64,000 bases of DNA, from the NCBI GenBank assembly GCA_029582265.1, contig CM055828.1:1719402-1783401 (forward strand), read 5' to 3'. The notes beneath the pieces were generated by a model, which saw nothing but the letters and a program-made list of their open reading frames with translations, was not told the DNA's origin and did not search any database. Source of the DNA: Zoroaster sp. YZ-2022. Taxonomy: Eukaryota > Echinodermata > Asteroidea > Forcipulatida > Zoroasteridae. The position numbers and the translations under genes are program-made. Position 1 is the stretch's first letter. Every line of letters starts with the position of its first letter. Positions 33,669 through 46,243 of this stretch are shown here, in pieces.

Positions 33669-35117
33669 ATGTTAGAAACAGGGAGCAGTAGCCCCAGAAC
33701 TCATAATCGCATTCAACCAGTGGGTAGGCCCATAAACCAAAGCAGGTTGAGGTTGCCACCGAAGAATCATGGAGTGACTAAGGGTGTAGTCCGCTTTCGC
33801 GCCCCGTCAAGAGAAGTTCTCTTCTCCATTGAGGATTCGCGTCCACAGAGTAATAATCAGGTCCAGACAAGACCAAACAGCAGACAATATGTTGATCCTC
33901 TGCAAGATTATTTCCCCAATATTTCAGGCGACTCTGAGTACCCCGTTAAATTTGAACGCACGGGCTTATCAAGACCACATTCACGAAGTGAATCCGCACC
34001 CATCTCATTTGCAGACAACGTCGACATGAAAAACGATACAGACACTACCCGAAGCACTACAGCGCCACCTGACGTCGACTTGTCACTAAAAATTTCCGAT
34101 CTTGTCAACTTGGACATGAGCGCTAATGATATCACCACGGTCGCTATCGAAAAGGAGCAAGAGAACTTCGTAATGGAAAGGCGTCTTAACATCTCGTCAT
34201 CGATGGGAATCAGGCAACATGGATCTCCTCGCGATCGCCCTGGGAGCCTTGGCGGTGCATCAGCAAGGAGGAAACGGCTGGAAAGAGAACACTCGTACCT
34301 GTGCATGAAATTTCGAGAGCGTCCATGTTTGCGAACTGAAAGCTTTTTGAATGAAAATCTTGCCGATGAGGTGAACGACATGTCTCGTGAATGCTGTGAC
34401 GTATTAGGTCCCAAGTCATGCCATGAATGTGACAGACTCAATAGGCGTAGTAATTCAGCTCTTCGGAATGAAGCACACTTTCCAAGTATCCATATCTCTG
34501 CCGAAAACTTCTCAACAATGACCCTGGTCAACAGGGTTAGGCCTGAGCTGAGTTCCATGGAGGTATTGGAAAGACTTGCCCATGGGGACATAACCAGGCC
34601 GCAGTCACTTCGCAGCCGTAAAAGTAAAACTGGTCAAAATTCTGATAGCGAAGATGATAAATCACCAAAGCGAAAAATCAGTGCCTTCAGCGTCCCTGAT
34701 GGACAAGGGTACTTCACGAACTTTACCGACCTGCGCGCGCAAATATTTGCCAAACAAGGACGGAAGCAGTTTAAAGGAAAACATTTCAGTCAAGATGCTC
34801 ATAGTTTTAATAATCTGCCTATCATCACAAACGTTGAGGTTATACCCAAGAACGAATGGGAGCGGGAAAACCCAGCAAACTATTTCGGTCCTCCAATGAT
34901 GTCACGTGAGGAGATCAAAAGGCAGCAGAGCCAGCCTCGCTTCTACGCAGGCGCACAGGGAAAATATGAACTTCCGAAAGCGCCTTCTCTGGACGAGATT
35001 GTTCGCCAGGTTACCGGGACAAGACACCAGAGACTTCGTCAAGAAGAAATCCGTTCAGACACTCCTGATTCAGACATTCCTGTATGTAGTTTGAAATCTT
35101 CACGTCATGATCGATGA
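33669..35117 (+). CDS. Intronless orphan protein, 482 residues
   Basis: One open frame, ATG 33669 to TGA 35117, in a stretch of visibly higher GC than its flanks. The product is hydrophilic, rich in Ser, Arg, Pro and Asn, and probably largely disordered in its first 200 residues. A cysteine cluster at residues 242-254 (C242, C243, C251, C254; ECCDVLGPKSCHEC) could bind a metal. An acidic/basic patch (NSDSEDDKSPKRK) lies near residues 320-332. The C-terminal third (from about KISAFSVPDGQGYFTNF to EIVRQVTGTRHQRLRQ) looks the most conserved-like, with aromatic residues and a predicted amphipathic helix at the end. There is no signal peptide or membrane span, and I recognise no family. An upstream noncoding exon is possible. 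Confidence 0.68.
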   Translation: MLETGSSSPRTHNRIQPVGRPINQSRLRLPPKNHGVTKGVVRFRAPSREVLFSIEDSRPQSNNQVQTRPNSRQYVDPLQDYFPNISGDSEYPVKFERTGLSRPHSRSESAPISFADNVDMKNDTDTTRSTTAPPDVDLSLKISDLVNLDMSANDITTVAIEKEQENFVMERRLNISSSMGIRQHGSPRDRPGSLGGASARRKRLEREHSYLCMKFRERPCLRTESFLNENLADEVNDMSRECCDVLGPKSCHECDRLNRRSNSALRNEAHFPSIHISAENFSTMTLVNRVRPELSSMEVLERLAHGDITRPQSLRSRKSKTGQNSDSEDDKSPKRKISAFSVPDGQGYFTNFTDLRAQIFAKQGRKQFKGKHFSQDAHSFNNLPIITNVEVIPKNEWERENPANYFGPPMMSREEIKRQQSQPRFYAGAQGKYELPKAPSLDEIVRQVTGTRHQRLRQEEIRSDTPDSDIPVCSLKSSRHDR

Positions 35118-36968
35118 CGACAGGGTTGTGGTTGAAGGGAAAACTGATAAAGACAAACCTATAGTTGGACGAAAATGCAACAAACCTGCAACAATCATGA
35201 ATTAACACGTCACGGTTGTGAAGTAACTTAAATTTTCCTGACATTAAAAGTTAAAAAATGTCATCTATTTGGGAATTTGAATAATATCTGTTTGACATGT
35301 AATTCGTACATGACATTATTAACCCGTGCATATATGACGCCACTGCAAACAGTTGGCATATATTTATTGTAATTTCATATCACTGATAAAGTGGCACAAT
35401 AATATCTTTAATGTACACAGGCAATTGATTCTGCAACATTGGATCCAGCACTACAAAAGACCAATAACTTCATAACATTTCTTTTTTTCATGTGGCTGTA
35501 CAGAACCTCAGCCAATATAAACACCATGTAAGAATGCATTTGACACCACTGGTGATATTTTAACACCCCAGTTCTTCAGGTCAATGATCTTAAACAACAC
35601 TTCTGAAATACTTGTCACTTCTCTTCATTTCTTAAAAGCACCATAATATGACTTTTTCGGCATCAACAATATGGTGACAAAAAGTCACGTCCTTGTAATA
35701 ACGTGTAGATGCTCAATGTACCTTGCCCTCATGCGGTGTATTTGCTATTCAATATAGCTAGATAAGCACCAGACTAATCAAAGATAATAATATTTTACTA
35801 TTATAATAATGACTGTTTAATTTGGAGAAAAAACACAAAATGATGTGAGCGCCTAACAAGCAGCCACTCATAACAGCTCTCCAGTTTTTGTGCTAAATAA
35901 ATGTTTTGTAGCTACAAGTGTGTCTTCATTTTTATACCAGTGGATTTCTAGCGGGGGTTGGGATACATTTCACTAATTTTGGGTGAATATTGCCTGATTG
36001 AGGTGTGTTCCACCAGGCCGGTCCAGAGAGAGACCAGGCCCACTTGCAGTTCACTATTCGCTCATAACGATAGAGGGCGTTTTCCGTTTAGCCCCTCTGA
36101 ACATAATAAGCAGCCAGACCACCATGCAAGCCTTATATTCAACCAGCTGTTTCATAACCTGGCGATATTCGGGTGTTATAACTCTTTATCAAAATATACG
36201 GATAAGAATAAAATGAAAACTGATAACTCAAGGAGAGACATTTATAAGCCTAAAAGTAAAACCATCTCTATGGTAAAACCCAATCCTATAACCATAAACA
36301 CTGACTATAGTCATGGTTGCCAGGCCGCTGACAAACCTTCCGTTAGTTCACACAGAATACATTGTCAGCTGTTTGCTACGTAGGAATTCTTGCCCGACCC
36401 ATGGTTGTTAGGCATGCATGTTCAATAATGATCATTCGTATAATAGGAAGGGTAAAAAACTTAATATAGTTAAGCCATTTGTAAATAAAGACACGGACTC
36501 CAAAGGCAACTTCAATAAAGCATCAAGCAATGAATCGATATTTTCAAACATACTTTGCAAACCTCAGCTTTGGAGGCCAGTTATTTTAGGAACATAGCTA
36601 CGGTGGTGACAGGTTTTCAGAACTGCATGTGAGTGTATCAACATATATTTTCTGTATCTTTTCATTCTGGGGAGCTACAAACTATTTAAAATTACTGACA
36701 GAACCAGACGAACTATCCAAATTACACAAGCTATCATCGAACAGGAAATAATAAAAATAAAAAAATATTCTAAAGATATAATATATTTATATCTTTAGAG
36801 AATAGCTATTATTAATATATAATGAATGGTTTTTGCTTTTTTAAACCCGGTACAAAAAAAAAACTAAATGGCGGGGTTCTTAATTGCTAATTCACATCAA
36901 ACATGAGTAACGGTTCAAATCCACCACATTAGTTATTCATCGAGTAATGCGTACTGTTCATTATCATC
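35118..36968. other. 3' flank and intergenic
   Basis: AATAAA near 35895 may end the preceding gene. A 141-codon frame at 35958-36383 has no recognisable product, poor start context and no splice sites, so I do not call it a gene. 36770-36810 is a short A/T inverted stretch (taaagatataatatatttatatcttta). Confidence 0.4.
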
Positions 36969-37102
36969 CAAAGTTCACGGTGACAATCATGCAAAGTTCA
37001 CGGTGACAATCATGCCAGGTACACTGTATCATGCCAGGTATACTGTACAATTATGCCAGGTACACTGTACAAAAGTGCCAGGTACACTGTACAATCATGC
37101 CA
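36969..37102. repeat. Short tandem repeats of about 22 bp
   Basis: Two copies of caaagttcacggtgacaatcatg are followed by four to five copies of a related unit, (atg)ccaggtacactgtacaa, with small variations. Confidence 0.85.
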
Positions 37103-40100
37103 CTTTAACACAGCAAGCAATGTCCAAACACAGGCAACAGGTTAGTAGAGCACATGATGTACGATAATATGTTATTTATTTAGGCCTATTTGTTAATATA
37201 CCCCTCAATAATTATTGGCGACAACTATTCCCATCACATTGATCGGAATGACAGTAATAGCAACATCCATGGCTCTGCTTCTGACGTGTTTTACAGGGCG
37301 TAGCTGACTGTAAGGGATGGATCTAGGGTGGATGGGGGTGCAATCGGCAAAAGGGACAATATAAAAGGAAAATATGTGTGACAATATTTAGTTAATATCT
37401 AAAATATGCATAATAAACACAAGAGAAACATGCCCATTTGACACTCTCCATGTACGCAGATAATGACAGTACATGTTTGTCGTAATAGCAGGTGCTCTAC
37501 TAGACTGACTGCATAATATGTTTTCCATCATCTATCTATTACACAACACATTTATCATGACAATCATTATGTACAATTTGCAGGTGTATGTACGTTTTAT
37601 GAGAAAAGTTGAATATTCAACAATAATAACTTTATTATAGACCTTACTCTTTAGTGTTATTTGCCTGTGAAGAACAATGTATTTCCAGTGTTAGGGGCCT
37701 ATGCTATAAAATATCATATGCAGGAACTTAATCCCAATAGCTACCAGATTTGACAAAATGTATAGTTCTGCAACAAAATCAGACTCAGCTATATCTGCTG
37801 GATATAACATTGAAAAGTGCATACGAATATATTCTATTACCCTCTATTATGTCATTAATGTCAGTATACACTTCTGTTAAAATGTCCATTGCATCCACAC
37901 TTTAAAAGAATCAATAGATATGTATAAAACCAACCTGTGAAAGTCAGCTTATTTCATTGTGTCGCGGCGAGAAAATAGTGAAAGTGTATATTAAGGTCAG
38001 ATAAGCTGAAATAATTATCCACCGGGCACATAATTATTAAATTTGTATACACTATATTTCCTTTATCAATCAAAATAAATCTCAAGTTAATCAGAAGTTC
38101 GTTTCCTATAGGAAATTAATCAGATGAATACATGTTTCGAAGAAAATCGTTTGATGTAAAAACACCAGGTGTGATCGCTAACTCATGAAAAGGCTGAATC
38201 TGTCTGAATGCCTTATATTTTATAAAAAAATATCCGGCATATTCAATTCAATTTCTAAGGACCGTTTGATGTAAATGTTTGCATCGAACTGTCGAGTTGT
38301 TATAAACAGCAACGACAATTTACAAATCATAAATTTGAAGTGATAATCCAGAAGGTTTTCGCACTGTACGTGTCTATCCTCCCGACATCATCATCACCGG
38401 AGGAAGTCACGAGACAGTTTCCTCCTCAGTGCACGCTTCCTGTTTACGTGTAGTGACCATCAGTTATCATCCACAAGACTAGTTGCTTTTTTGAGAATAC
38501 TATTGTTCAAATCAGCTGCTCACCTTGCTTTATATATGCAATAAAATAGGAATAACAAGTGATTCCTCTCTTTTCCTAGTTTACTTCTTAAAGAGCCTTA
38601 AATACACATAAGGCCTTTTTAATTCACCACTGTCCATTATCATCCAAGCTGTTTAAGATTCTCACATCAATTGTTAAGGGTACATTGCCGTCCGTTTTCA
38701 CGGCGCTGAGAAATCTTACCTAGTACGTAGTGGTTGTTGAAATTGAAGATTTATAGGCCGCCAATAAATTCAAATTTAATTGCTAAATGCCTATGAAAGT
38801 GAACCTCTTCATGTACCAAAGGAAATATAAATTGCCGATTTAATCAGCTGGCGAGGGGTAAATTCAACCAAGACACAGAACATTGTCTTTAATATCATGA
38901 GTTTCTTTTACTATGGTTATCAATGTCCAAGAAGGGAGGGGTGGTTATTGAATTGGCGCGCATGCTCAGTGAGGGCAAGACTGCCTCGTGTTAGACCGTG
39001 TGCAAAAAGGCACGGTCGTATTCGACCCGTACTATTCTTGTGTACACCAATATTTAACTCTAAATAGAAGACACGATTGCAGTATTTAAAACTTCATGAA
39101 GTCGGCGGATGGAGAATACACTATTCTGTCAAATCATTAATAATAAATACCAATGTAAGATCTGTTTGGTGATTAGGCATGATGCGAGGTACATAGTGTC
39201 TACACAGGTCTGAGGGGAAAACTACAATTATTCAACATTACTGGAACATCATCCATTAAGGTTCATCTGAACATGGAGGTATATGATCTGAAGTATGACT
39301 GAAGTGTAAATGAAATATCCACCTAAAAGTCATCAAATTTAATATCTGCAATGTTTGGAAATTAATCGAACTTAAGTACAAAGATGCGAGTTACGATGGA
39401 GAGGCCTAAGCAAAACCTGGTTAGTGTCCTTGCCTACTGTACACAGGTAAGATTACTTATTACTTTGAAAGAAGTGCAAGATGTAAGCTTTTCAAGGAAC
39501 GATATTTGGTTACAATCACAGAAAATCCAAATCCTTGCTGTCAATGTAGTGTAGCCTTTTTCGACCTTATTCTTAACGTCTATTAAAGAGACTTTCTTAG
39601 CGTCTTCGTCGTTTGGATCAAGCTACCAGTTCATTTCGTCATCCATAACTATTTTAATTTGACTTGCATTCAAGTGTCAGTTGATTTTATTATATTTTAT
39701 TTATAAATAAATAACTTTAGTGATCCTGTAATTAAGCATCTTAAATACATTTTTCATAGGTATTCAGAGTGCATGTACTTGCCATTATTGTTCAAGTAAG
39801 CCAAGCGTTTTCACGTTATTTGACACGGGACGCGCCTGTCGCAAACTACTGAATTACGAGCTGTAACAGCCAGCGTATGACCATGCAACGTTAAGCCCAG
39901 AGGTTTAGTAAAATAACTGAAAAATAATTCAACAGAAAACGCTGTAAGTGATTTGTTTTGTTTGTGTACCTGGTAATCATTGCGTGCGATATCGGTTACA
40001 ACAAATATATACGGGTTTATACCTACTTCCATTACAGTCAAAATGTCGATTGGTTTGTTCAAGCTTAGCTATAAGGATGTGTTCCGCATGGTTTCAACAT

Positions 40101-40585
40101 TATAGTATTGCTTTACATCATTTAAGACAATAATAACCACAATTATGTGAAAGTATAGGTACTTCCATCTAATAAAAATCATATCTGTTTAAAGAGTTTC
40201 TTTGTTGTGAAAATTATAGCAACTTGTGGAATCAAAGAATCACGCATAGTTGTCTGATCTGTTTATTTGGTAGAGATAGCGAATTGTTGTTCCATTTTCA
40301 CAGAAATGCGATTTCTCATTGAGCTGTATGTGGCTTTAAAGGGTTAAGGACGTGATTCCAAACGTTCCCGTTTAAACAAAAAACATCAGAAATAAACAAA
40401 CTCGCGGGGCAAACCTACAAATTACTTTCATCGTGACTTACTTTGTGATTAGGTATGCCAAACATTCTACTTAAAGGTTGATGAAATTCTCACGATTGAT
40501 TTAAACAATTGATTTAATTTTGCCCTACACCGACGTGTGTAGAGTACTGTATACTCGGTGCTTTCCGAGTGTCTGTGGAAAAAAA
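37103..40585. other. Gene-poor stretch; nothing recognised
   Basis: About 3.5 kb of AT-rich sequence. Minor ORFs near 39811-40133 overlap on opposite strands and have no supporting signals. Confidence 0.4.
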
Positions 40586-40589
40586 AACC

Positions 40590-40675
40590 TTCACAGGCGA
40601 CTCGGGCGAGGTTCGAACCCACGACTTCCTGCTTATAGACTCTTAACCTCTTGACCACCGAGCTTGCCCGATGGA
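40590..40675 (-). repeat. tRNA-derived SINE head
   Basis: On the minus strand GGGCAAGCTCGGTGGTCAAG AGGTTAAG (A box) is followed by a perfect B box, GTGGGTTCGAACCTCGCCC. The variable-arm spacing exceeds that of most tRNAs and there is no 3' end pairing with the 5' end, so it is a SINE or pseudo-tRNA, not a working tRNA gene. It differs from the SINE families at 13255 and 27895. Confidence 0.6.
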
Positions 40676-41082
40676 ATTGGCTGGCTAGAATCCTATACTG
40701 AACAGCAAAAGAAACGTCGTGATTTTAAATCGTTGACATAACTCAACCACAAGAGTTTTACATGTATCGTTTTCGGGAAACATGCAGTCTAACATCATTC
40801 TGAATCATGACTGTGCCTGAAAATCCTATAGGCGGATGGAATGCGACTTGAATGGTTTTCAAAGTGTACGTTACAAAATATACCTGTTGATATCTTGTAT
40901 TCATACGACGTTTCTTTTGCTGTTCAGTATATATAGCAGCGGGTTCCGAGATATTTATATATATAGGTTGATGGACATTCTACTGATTGTATTTGAACAA
41001 AGCCATAAACAAAAACACACACCTCGTCAACTTACGAGAGTCAAATATAAATTTATATTTCATTAAAATACATGGCAAATTT

Positions 41083-41515
41083 ATGGTGTTCTAAAAAGGA
41101 CACAGGCACATTGCAAGAAGAGTGTTCACGCGTCGCAATAGAAGTGTTGTCGCGTCGCACTAGAAGTGTTGTCGTTTTTAGTATGCATGCTAGCTGGCGA
41201 CCAATTTGGTCACCGGTTTTGTATATTTGGTTTTGCTAGTAAATATATGGCTTTGTACATAAAAAATATGGTTTTGCCATTAAATATATGGTTTGGCTAT
41301 TTAGTCGTATGTATTAATAAGTCGAAATGTAATCACATACGGCTCTTCATACGAGACAAAAAACGCAACGGTGAACACTTCTAGTGCGACGCGATAACAC
41401 TTCTAGTGCGACACGATAACAGTGATTAACACTTCTAGTGCGACGCGACAACACTTCTAGTGCGACGCGTGAACACTCTTCTTGCAATGTGCCTGTGTCC
41501 ATTTTAGAACACCAT
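41083..41515. mobile_element. Foldback element with ~95-bp inverted ends built of short subrepeats
   Basis: The left arm (41083-41175) and right arm (about 41373-41515) are inverted copies starting ATGGTGTTCTAAAA and including GGACACAGGCACATTGCAAG. The inner parts of both arms consist of a 20-24-bp unit, aacacttctagtgcgacgcg: two copies on the left and four on the right. The 200-bp centre has repeated 'tatggttttgc' phrases and no coding potential. It ends about 170 bases before the splice acceptor of the next gene. Confidence 0.85.
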
Positions 41516-41702
41516 ACAAAATTGGGCATACGTCCAAAAAGGGATCCATAACTATGGTATCCCTGAAGAAATTTCAGTGTCGCGAAATATTTCAAGATTT
41601 ATCATGTCTTTTTAAAACCACCATACTTGGCTGATGACAAAAATCGCGTTTAATATATCTCTCTTTGTCTTCTCTGCACTCCTGCAGTTACAAAATGTCA
41701 AA

Positions 41703-43373
41703 ATGGCGGCCTGCTTCATGATCAAGAATCCCCAGGATGCATCAATCTACGTCACAGGACTTCCGGTCAATAGCTCATGTCCTGCAACAGTAAATGCATC
41801 CAAGAATACTCGTATTCCGGAGTCAAACTCTACCAACAACCGGCATCATGCCGATAAATCATTACCAAGCAGCCACGTAAAGCGATACTGCCCCGTGCTG
41901 GCTGTCACACGACGAAGCTTACCGTCTGGTAACCTGACCGCTGAGTCTACTTTGCAAACATCAGAAGATTTAAGAGTGGATACAAAGTTGAAATCGACAG
42001 ATAACTCAAAGACTACTCTGCGAGAAAACATCTCAAAATGTCACTCATCTTGGACATATGGGAAGCCGATTCCTCCAAGTGACATTTTGAAGAGTAGGTC
42101 TACTTTCTTGTCATCAAGTGCTACAGAACGTTTGCGTTCTTCATACCTCACCAAATCAAAGATTGACCTAAGGACGGGTTTTATGAGGTCATTGTCTCGA
42201 CCGACACCAGGGGAACTAGATTTGAAATACCACCGAGATTCTCAGGATACCAGCGGGAAAAGTAGAAGGGGCAAAGAGGGACAGTCGGATCCCGATAGGC
42301 TTAGTACGTCTCAGATCATGCGAATGCTGAACAGTAAATCTGCTGTCGAGAAAAGCAAGATATTGAGTGATCAAGACACTGACCATTGTCCACAAGTGAC
42401 CACCACAAATGGACCGAACAGGGACGGTGTTGTGAACAAGCCAAATCACAGCAACCCTTGTCTACCAAAACCTCCCCTGAAGTCTTCAAATTACACTCAG
42501 GAGGGAGGCAATGTTGTTAGATGTGAGCCGCTCCTTGTTTCTGGTAAATATAGGAGTAGCGAGCACAAACAAAGGCTACAGGCTTTGTACTCGCAACATC
42601 ACCAGAGCGATGTAAAAAATATAAAATCCAATGAAACTATGAGACGGGGTCGAACATGGAAAGACCTCGACCGAGTGGTAACTGACAGTTTGGCTCGAAG
42701 GATGTCCCCACCAAGTCACGAGAAAACGGTGCACGTAAATATCCTCTCCCTTGAGGGTCTTGATACTGATAGCAATATCGGCGAAGCCCATCAAGATTTG
42801 TCTCCTGGACTTTTGGAATCCTCTAGTGATTGTTGGAGTAGTTGGTCTAGCGATTCAGGGGACATATCCACACCGCGGAGCACTGCGGCGCTGCTTTGGC
42901 AGCAAAACCATCAAAGTGGACATTACCGGCACAGACATTACAGGATGTGTACCAGAGAGAAGTGTAGGGAACATAGGCGATCGTCTCGCCCTGCACGGTG
43001 CGTGAAACCGACCGTCGACTTTGTTGATAAAAACCAGGACAGAACTGGAGGCACGGGAGCAAAGATCGTAGGGGAGACAGTAACATGGGGTGACTTGGAA
43101 CCGAACCACCATAAAATTTCTTTTGCTGAATACATTAACATTATCCAGCCAATGAGACCACCTGCTAATTCCCCAGTCAGTAACATATCCGATGACGGGG
43201 ATGAATTCATGAATATTAATGATGAAGCTGACCAATGGTCAATGAGTTATCACACAAAGGGCGCCACCACGACAGCTAGTAACATAAGTGGATTGGTTAA
43301 GGGTGAAATTAGGATTGAATCAGATGGGGAAAACAAGGCAAAAATAAATGTATTTTTACCGCAGATGAGATGA
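41703..43373 (+). CDS. Orphan protein, 556 residues, Ser/His/Arg-rich, single coding exon
   Basis: The open frame extends upstream to 41634, but a pyrimidine-rich acceptor (cactcctgcag, AG at 41686-41687) precedes the ATG at 41703. I therefore place the start there (MAACFMIKNPQDAS) and expect a noncoding 5' exon. The reading frame ends at TGA 43373. The protein is hydrophilic and probably disordered for most of its length. A WSSWSSDSGD patch lies near residues 378-387 and a His/Arg/Cys segment (YRHRHYRMCTREKCREHRRS) follows from about residue 408. The C-terminal end is distinct: GDLEPNHHKISFAEYINIIQ, acidic DDGDEF, and a final GEIRIESDGENKAKINVFLP. I recognise no family, signal peptide or membrane span. 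Confidence 0.7.
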   Translation: MAACFMIKNPQDASIYVTGLPVNSSCPATVNASKNTRIPESNSTNNRHHADKSLPSSHVKRYCPVLAVTRRSLPSGNLTAESTLQTSEDLRVDTKLKSTDNSKTTLRENISKCHSSWTYGKPIPPSDILKSRSTFLSSSATERLRSSYLTKSKIDLRTGFMRSLSRPTPGELDLKYHRDSQDTSGKSRRGKEGQSDPDRLSTSQIMRMLNSKSAVEKSKILSDQDTDHCPQVTTTNGPNRDGVVNKPNHSNPCLPKPPLKSSNYTQEGGNVVRCEPLLVSGKYRSSEHKQRLQALYSQHHQSDVKNIKSNETMRRGRTWKDLDRVVTDSLARRMSPPSHEKTVHVNILSLEGLDTDSNIGEAHQDLSPGLLESSSDCWSSWSSDSGDISTPRSTAALLWQQNHQSGHYRHRHYRMCTREKCREHRRSSRPARCVKPTVDFVDKNQDRTGGTGAKIVGETVTWGDLEPNHHKISFAEYINIIQPMRPPANSPVSNISDDGDEFMNINDEADQWSMSYHTKGATTTASNISGLVKGEIRIESDGENKAKINVFLPQMR

Positions 43374-43497
43374 TATTTAAATAAGAAAAAGTTGAATCAT
43401 TCAGATATTTAGTCCCGCCGACTTTTTACAAAGATATATATATTTATTTATAGGGCTATCTGTAATACGGGGGACATTTAAACTTAAAATGCACTCT

Positions 43498-44400
43498 TTT
43501 TAAACCCTGCGACGTGCCATGGCGCTTATTCATTAAGTATGTTTGTAAACAAAATGTAATTACTCCGTTGATGTTTACCCCAAATTTCTCAAATTCCGTA
43601 CATTCACTGTTGAAGTATACCCAAATAGCATGGTTAATTCCCATTAGCCTGCTTTGAACCCTTGACCCAAAAAATCCTACTGCAAAAAGCATGGTCCCAT
43701 AGGACCGTGTACAAATCCTGCATGGTCCCATAGGACCGTGTACAAATCCTAATCCCATCTGTCAACACAAGGCCATTGACTTCAGCTCCTAGGCGGCTTA
43801 TCAAAAGCTATCAGTTACCCTGTTGAAGTATACCCAAATAGCATGGTTAATTCCCATTAGCCTGCTTTGAACCCTTGACCCAAAAAATCCTACTGCTAAA
43901 AGCATGGTCCCATAGGACCGTGTACAAATCCTGCATGGTCCCATAGGACCGTGTACAAATCCTAATCCCATCTGTCAACACAAGGCCATTGACTTCAGCT
44001 CCTAGGCGGCTTATCAAAAGCTATCAGTTACCCACTATGGTGTGCCAGAACATCAATCCAGACAGGCTGGAGCCATCAGCCAGAGTATGAGAGATGTTTA
44101 TTCCTATAACTGCTATGGGTACACATAATAGGGTATATTTTATGTCGATTTGGGGTAGGGGAAAAAGCGTTATCAGAACTATTAAAAATAAACATCAACC
44201 TAAAGGGCCCTTACATTTTTTTTTGCTTCAAATTGTTGTCTAGGGTCTAGAGGACCTCTAGGCATCTGTTAAAACCATTGGTAGTTGGTAGTGTTCAACG
44301 CAACAGAAGTTATAGCGCCCCTTCACACCTACTGAAAAATTAAGCGCGATGCAACCGCGGTGTTCGTATATGTGTAATGGCACGTCGCAGGGTTTTAAAA
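43498..44400. mobile_element. 0.9-kb TIR element containing a 214-bp tandem duplication
   Basis: TTTTAAACCCTGCGACGTGCCAT at the left end and its inverse, ATGGCACGTCGCAGGGTTTTAAAA, at the right delimit the element. Inside, a unit of about 214 bp (43608-43821) is repeated almost exactly at 43822-44035. Within each unit GCATGGTCCCATAGGACCGT with tail gtacaaatcct is itself repeated twice. No transposase is encoded. The flanks are A/T-rich, so the target-site duplication cannot be defined; TTAA or TA are both possible. Confidence 0.75.
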
Positions 44401-45111
44401 TAATCATTATATTTGTAATATCTGTAAAAAGAGAAATAGCCTGTTTGTGGATAAAATGTTAAACCTTTATACAAAGGACGTTTTTATTTCATGATTCTCA
44501 ATAGGCCTATAATTGCAGAAATTTGCAACATTTTACCATGGTGGGTACATGGATTTTTTATGTTAAGTAATACGGAGATGTCTTAAATACATAAATATAA
44601 ACTGGACTTTTTCTATTAAATAATCGACAGTACCAATATATTTTGTTCTTCATTATTTCCCTGCCTCAGTTTTGTTGTTCCTTTCTACGTCTTTCAAACA
44701 AAATAAAACTACAGCACACCCTCTCTTGTTGAGAGATTATTTTTGGTTTTGAAATATCTTTTCATGGCCACCGTGACGTTATTCTCAAACAGCTATTGTA
44801 TGTTTTGTTTTGCCTTTTAAAATAGCACGACGTATAGGCTTGAACATTTCCACTGCGAATCCCACCCAAGTCGGCTGTGTATTTAATATTAGTTTTGTGG
44901 GTTTTTCTGAGTAAAGGCAGCAGAGGGCAACATTTTAACATCTATTCTTTAAACAACTGATAATGAATAGGTTCGGCGTAATCTTGTTTGATTGTCCGTC
45001 TGCTATCTGTTATCATGTCTCTATGCCTATATTTGTCTTTAGCTCTCCCTGTGTCCTAATTTCTGTTTCTTTGTGTCCTGCTAGCCCTCCCCCCCCCAAA
45101 AAAAAAAAAAA
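44401..45111. other. Intergenic; nothing recognised
   Basis: AT-rich, ending in a poly-C/poly-A run (45087-45114) that borders the large inverted repeat. Confidence 0.4.
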
Positions 45112-46243
45112 AAACTAGAGGTATTGAGTTTGTAGAAAACAAGCTCAGAGTGTTCGAGTATGCATCATATGTGATGACGTCAGCACCTAAAGTTGTTAAA
45201 AGACAAGAGTTACTTCAGGAGATATGAGTTTTCATAATAGATCATTAAAATAACATAATGTGCTACACTGAATACATTAACTTCCGGTTCAGTCATCCCA
45301 TATAATTTAAAATTCTTCCAACCGTAAGTTCCGGTTCAATCATGTGACGTCATTCATACTTCACACAAATTTTGTTCCTCATAATAATGTCAATTGTGCC
45401 AAATTTGGTAAAATTCTGTCTAATGTTTTCTCAAGATAGCAAAAAGTGACTTTTTTAAATCCTGCCGCTAGAGGGCGTAGTTAAGAGCGATGACGTCACC
45501 AAATATCTTTTTGAAAAGAGCAGATCCCACTTAACATATAAACCAAGAATGTTTTTTTCGAATACCCTTTCAGATTTGCGTCAATTTATAAAGAGCTTTT
45601 TAAACTTGAACTTCCAGTTACGACCGGAAGTAAGGGTCAAAATAGGGTAATGTCTGTGTATCATATGTCGAGTCCTCCATGTCTGTATGATTATGAAGGA
45701 ATCAAGAAAGTATCTATTGTGGTTCACGAGATATAAAATATATTGTTTTAATTATAATTAATTATGTAATAAATCATTAGATGACATCACCATGACGTCA
45801 CAACGTTACCTGGAACTATTTGTTAAGGTCTAACTATGTGTTAAGTTTTAAGGTTCTTTGAACTCCGCAACTATGTTTTGGCTGTACAAATACATTTACA
45901 GAATAGTGATTCTGAATAGTTGTTCACTTAAACTTCCGGTTTTGACTGGAAGGAGAGGTCAGATTAGGGTCATGTCTGTGTACGAAATGTGACAGTTCAA
46001 GTTCTTTAAGATGATGCAAAGGTTGTGAAAATATCTTCTGTGGTTCATGAGATATGATTTTTGGAAATATTCAACTTCCGGTTTCAACCAGAAGGAGAGG
46101 TCAGATTGGGGTCACGTCTGTGTACGAAGAATCACATAATTCAAGATCTTTCTGATGATGCAAAGATTGTAAAAATATATTTTGTGGTTCATGAGATATA
46201 ATTTTTTTGAAATATTGAACTTTGATTTAGTGTAATTCGATAA

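Noticed and set aside
35958..36383. 141-codon ORF
   Set aside because: No splice context, poor composition for coding and no recognisable product; within reach of chance for AT-rich DNA of this length.
40590..40675. Functional tRNA gene
   Set aside because: A and B boxes are present, but acceptor-stem pairing is absent and the body resembles a SINE. The same applies to 3465, 13255, 27895 and 58679.
41634..41702. Upstream 23 codons of the 556-residue ORF, which look like a signal peptide
   Set aside because: They lie before a good splice acceptor at 41686-41687 and are a pyrimidine-tract translation; the ATG at 41703 has a better context.
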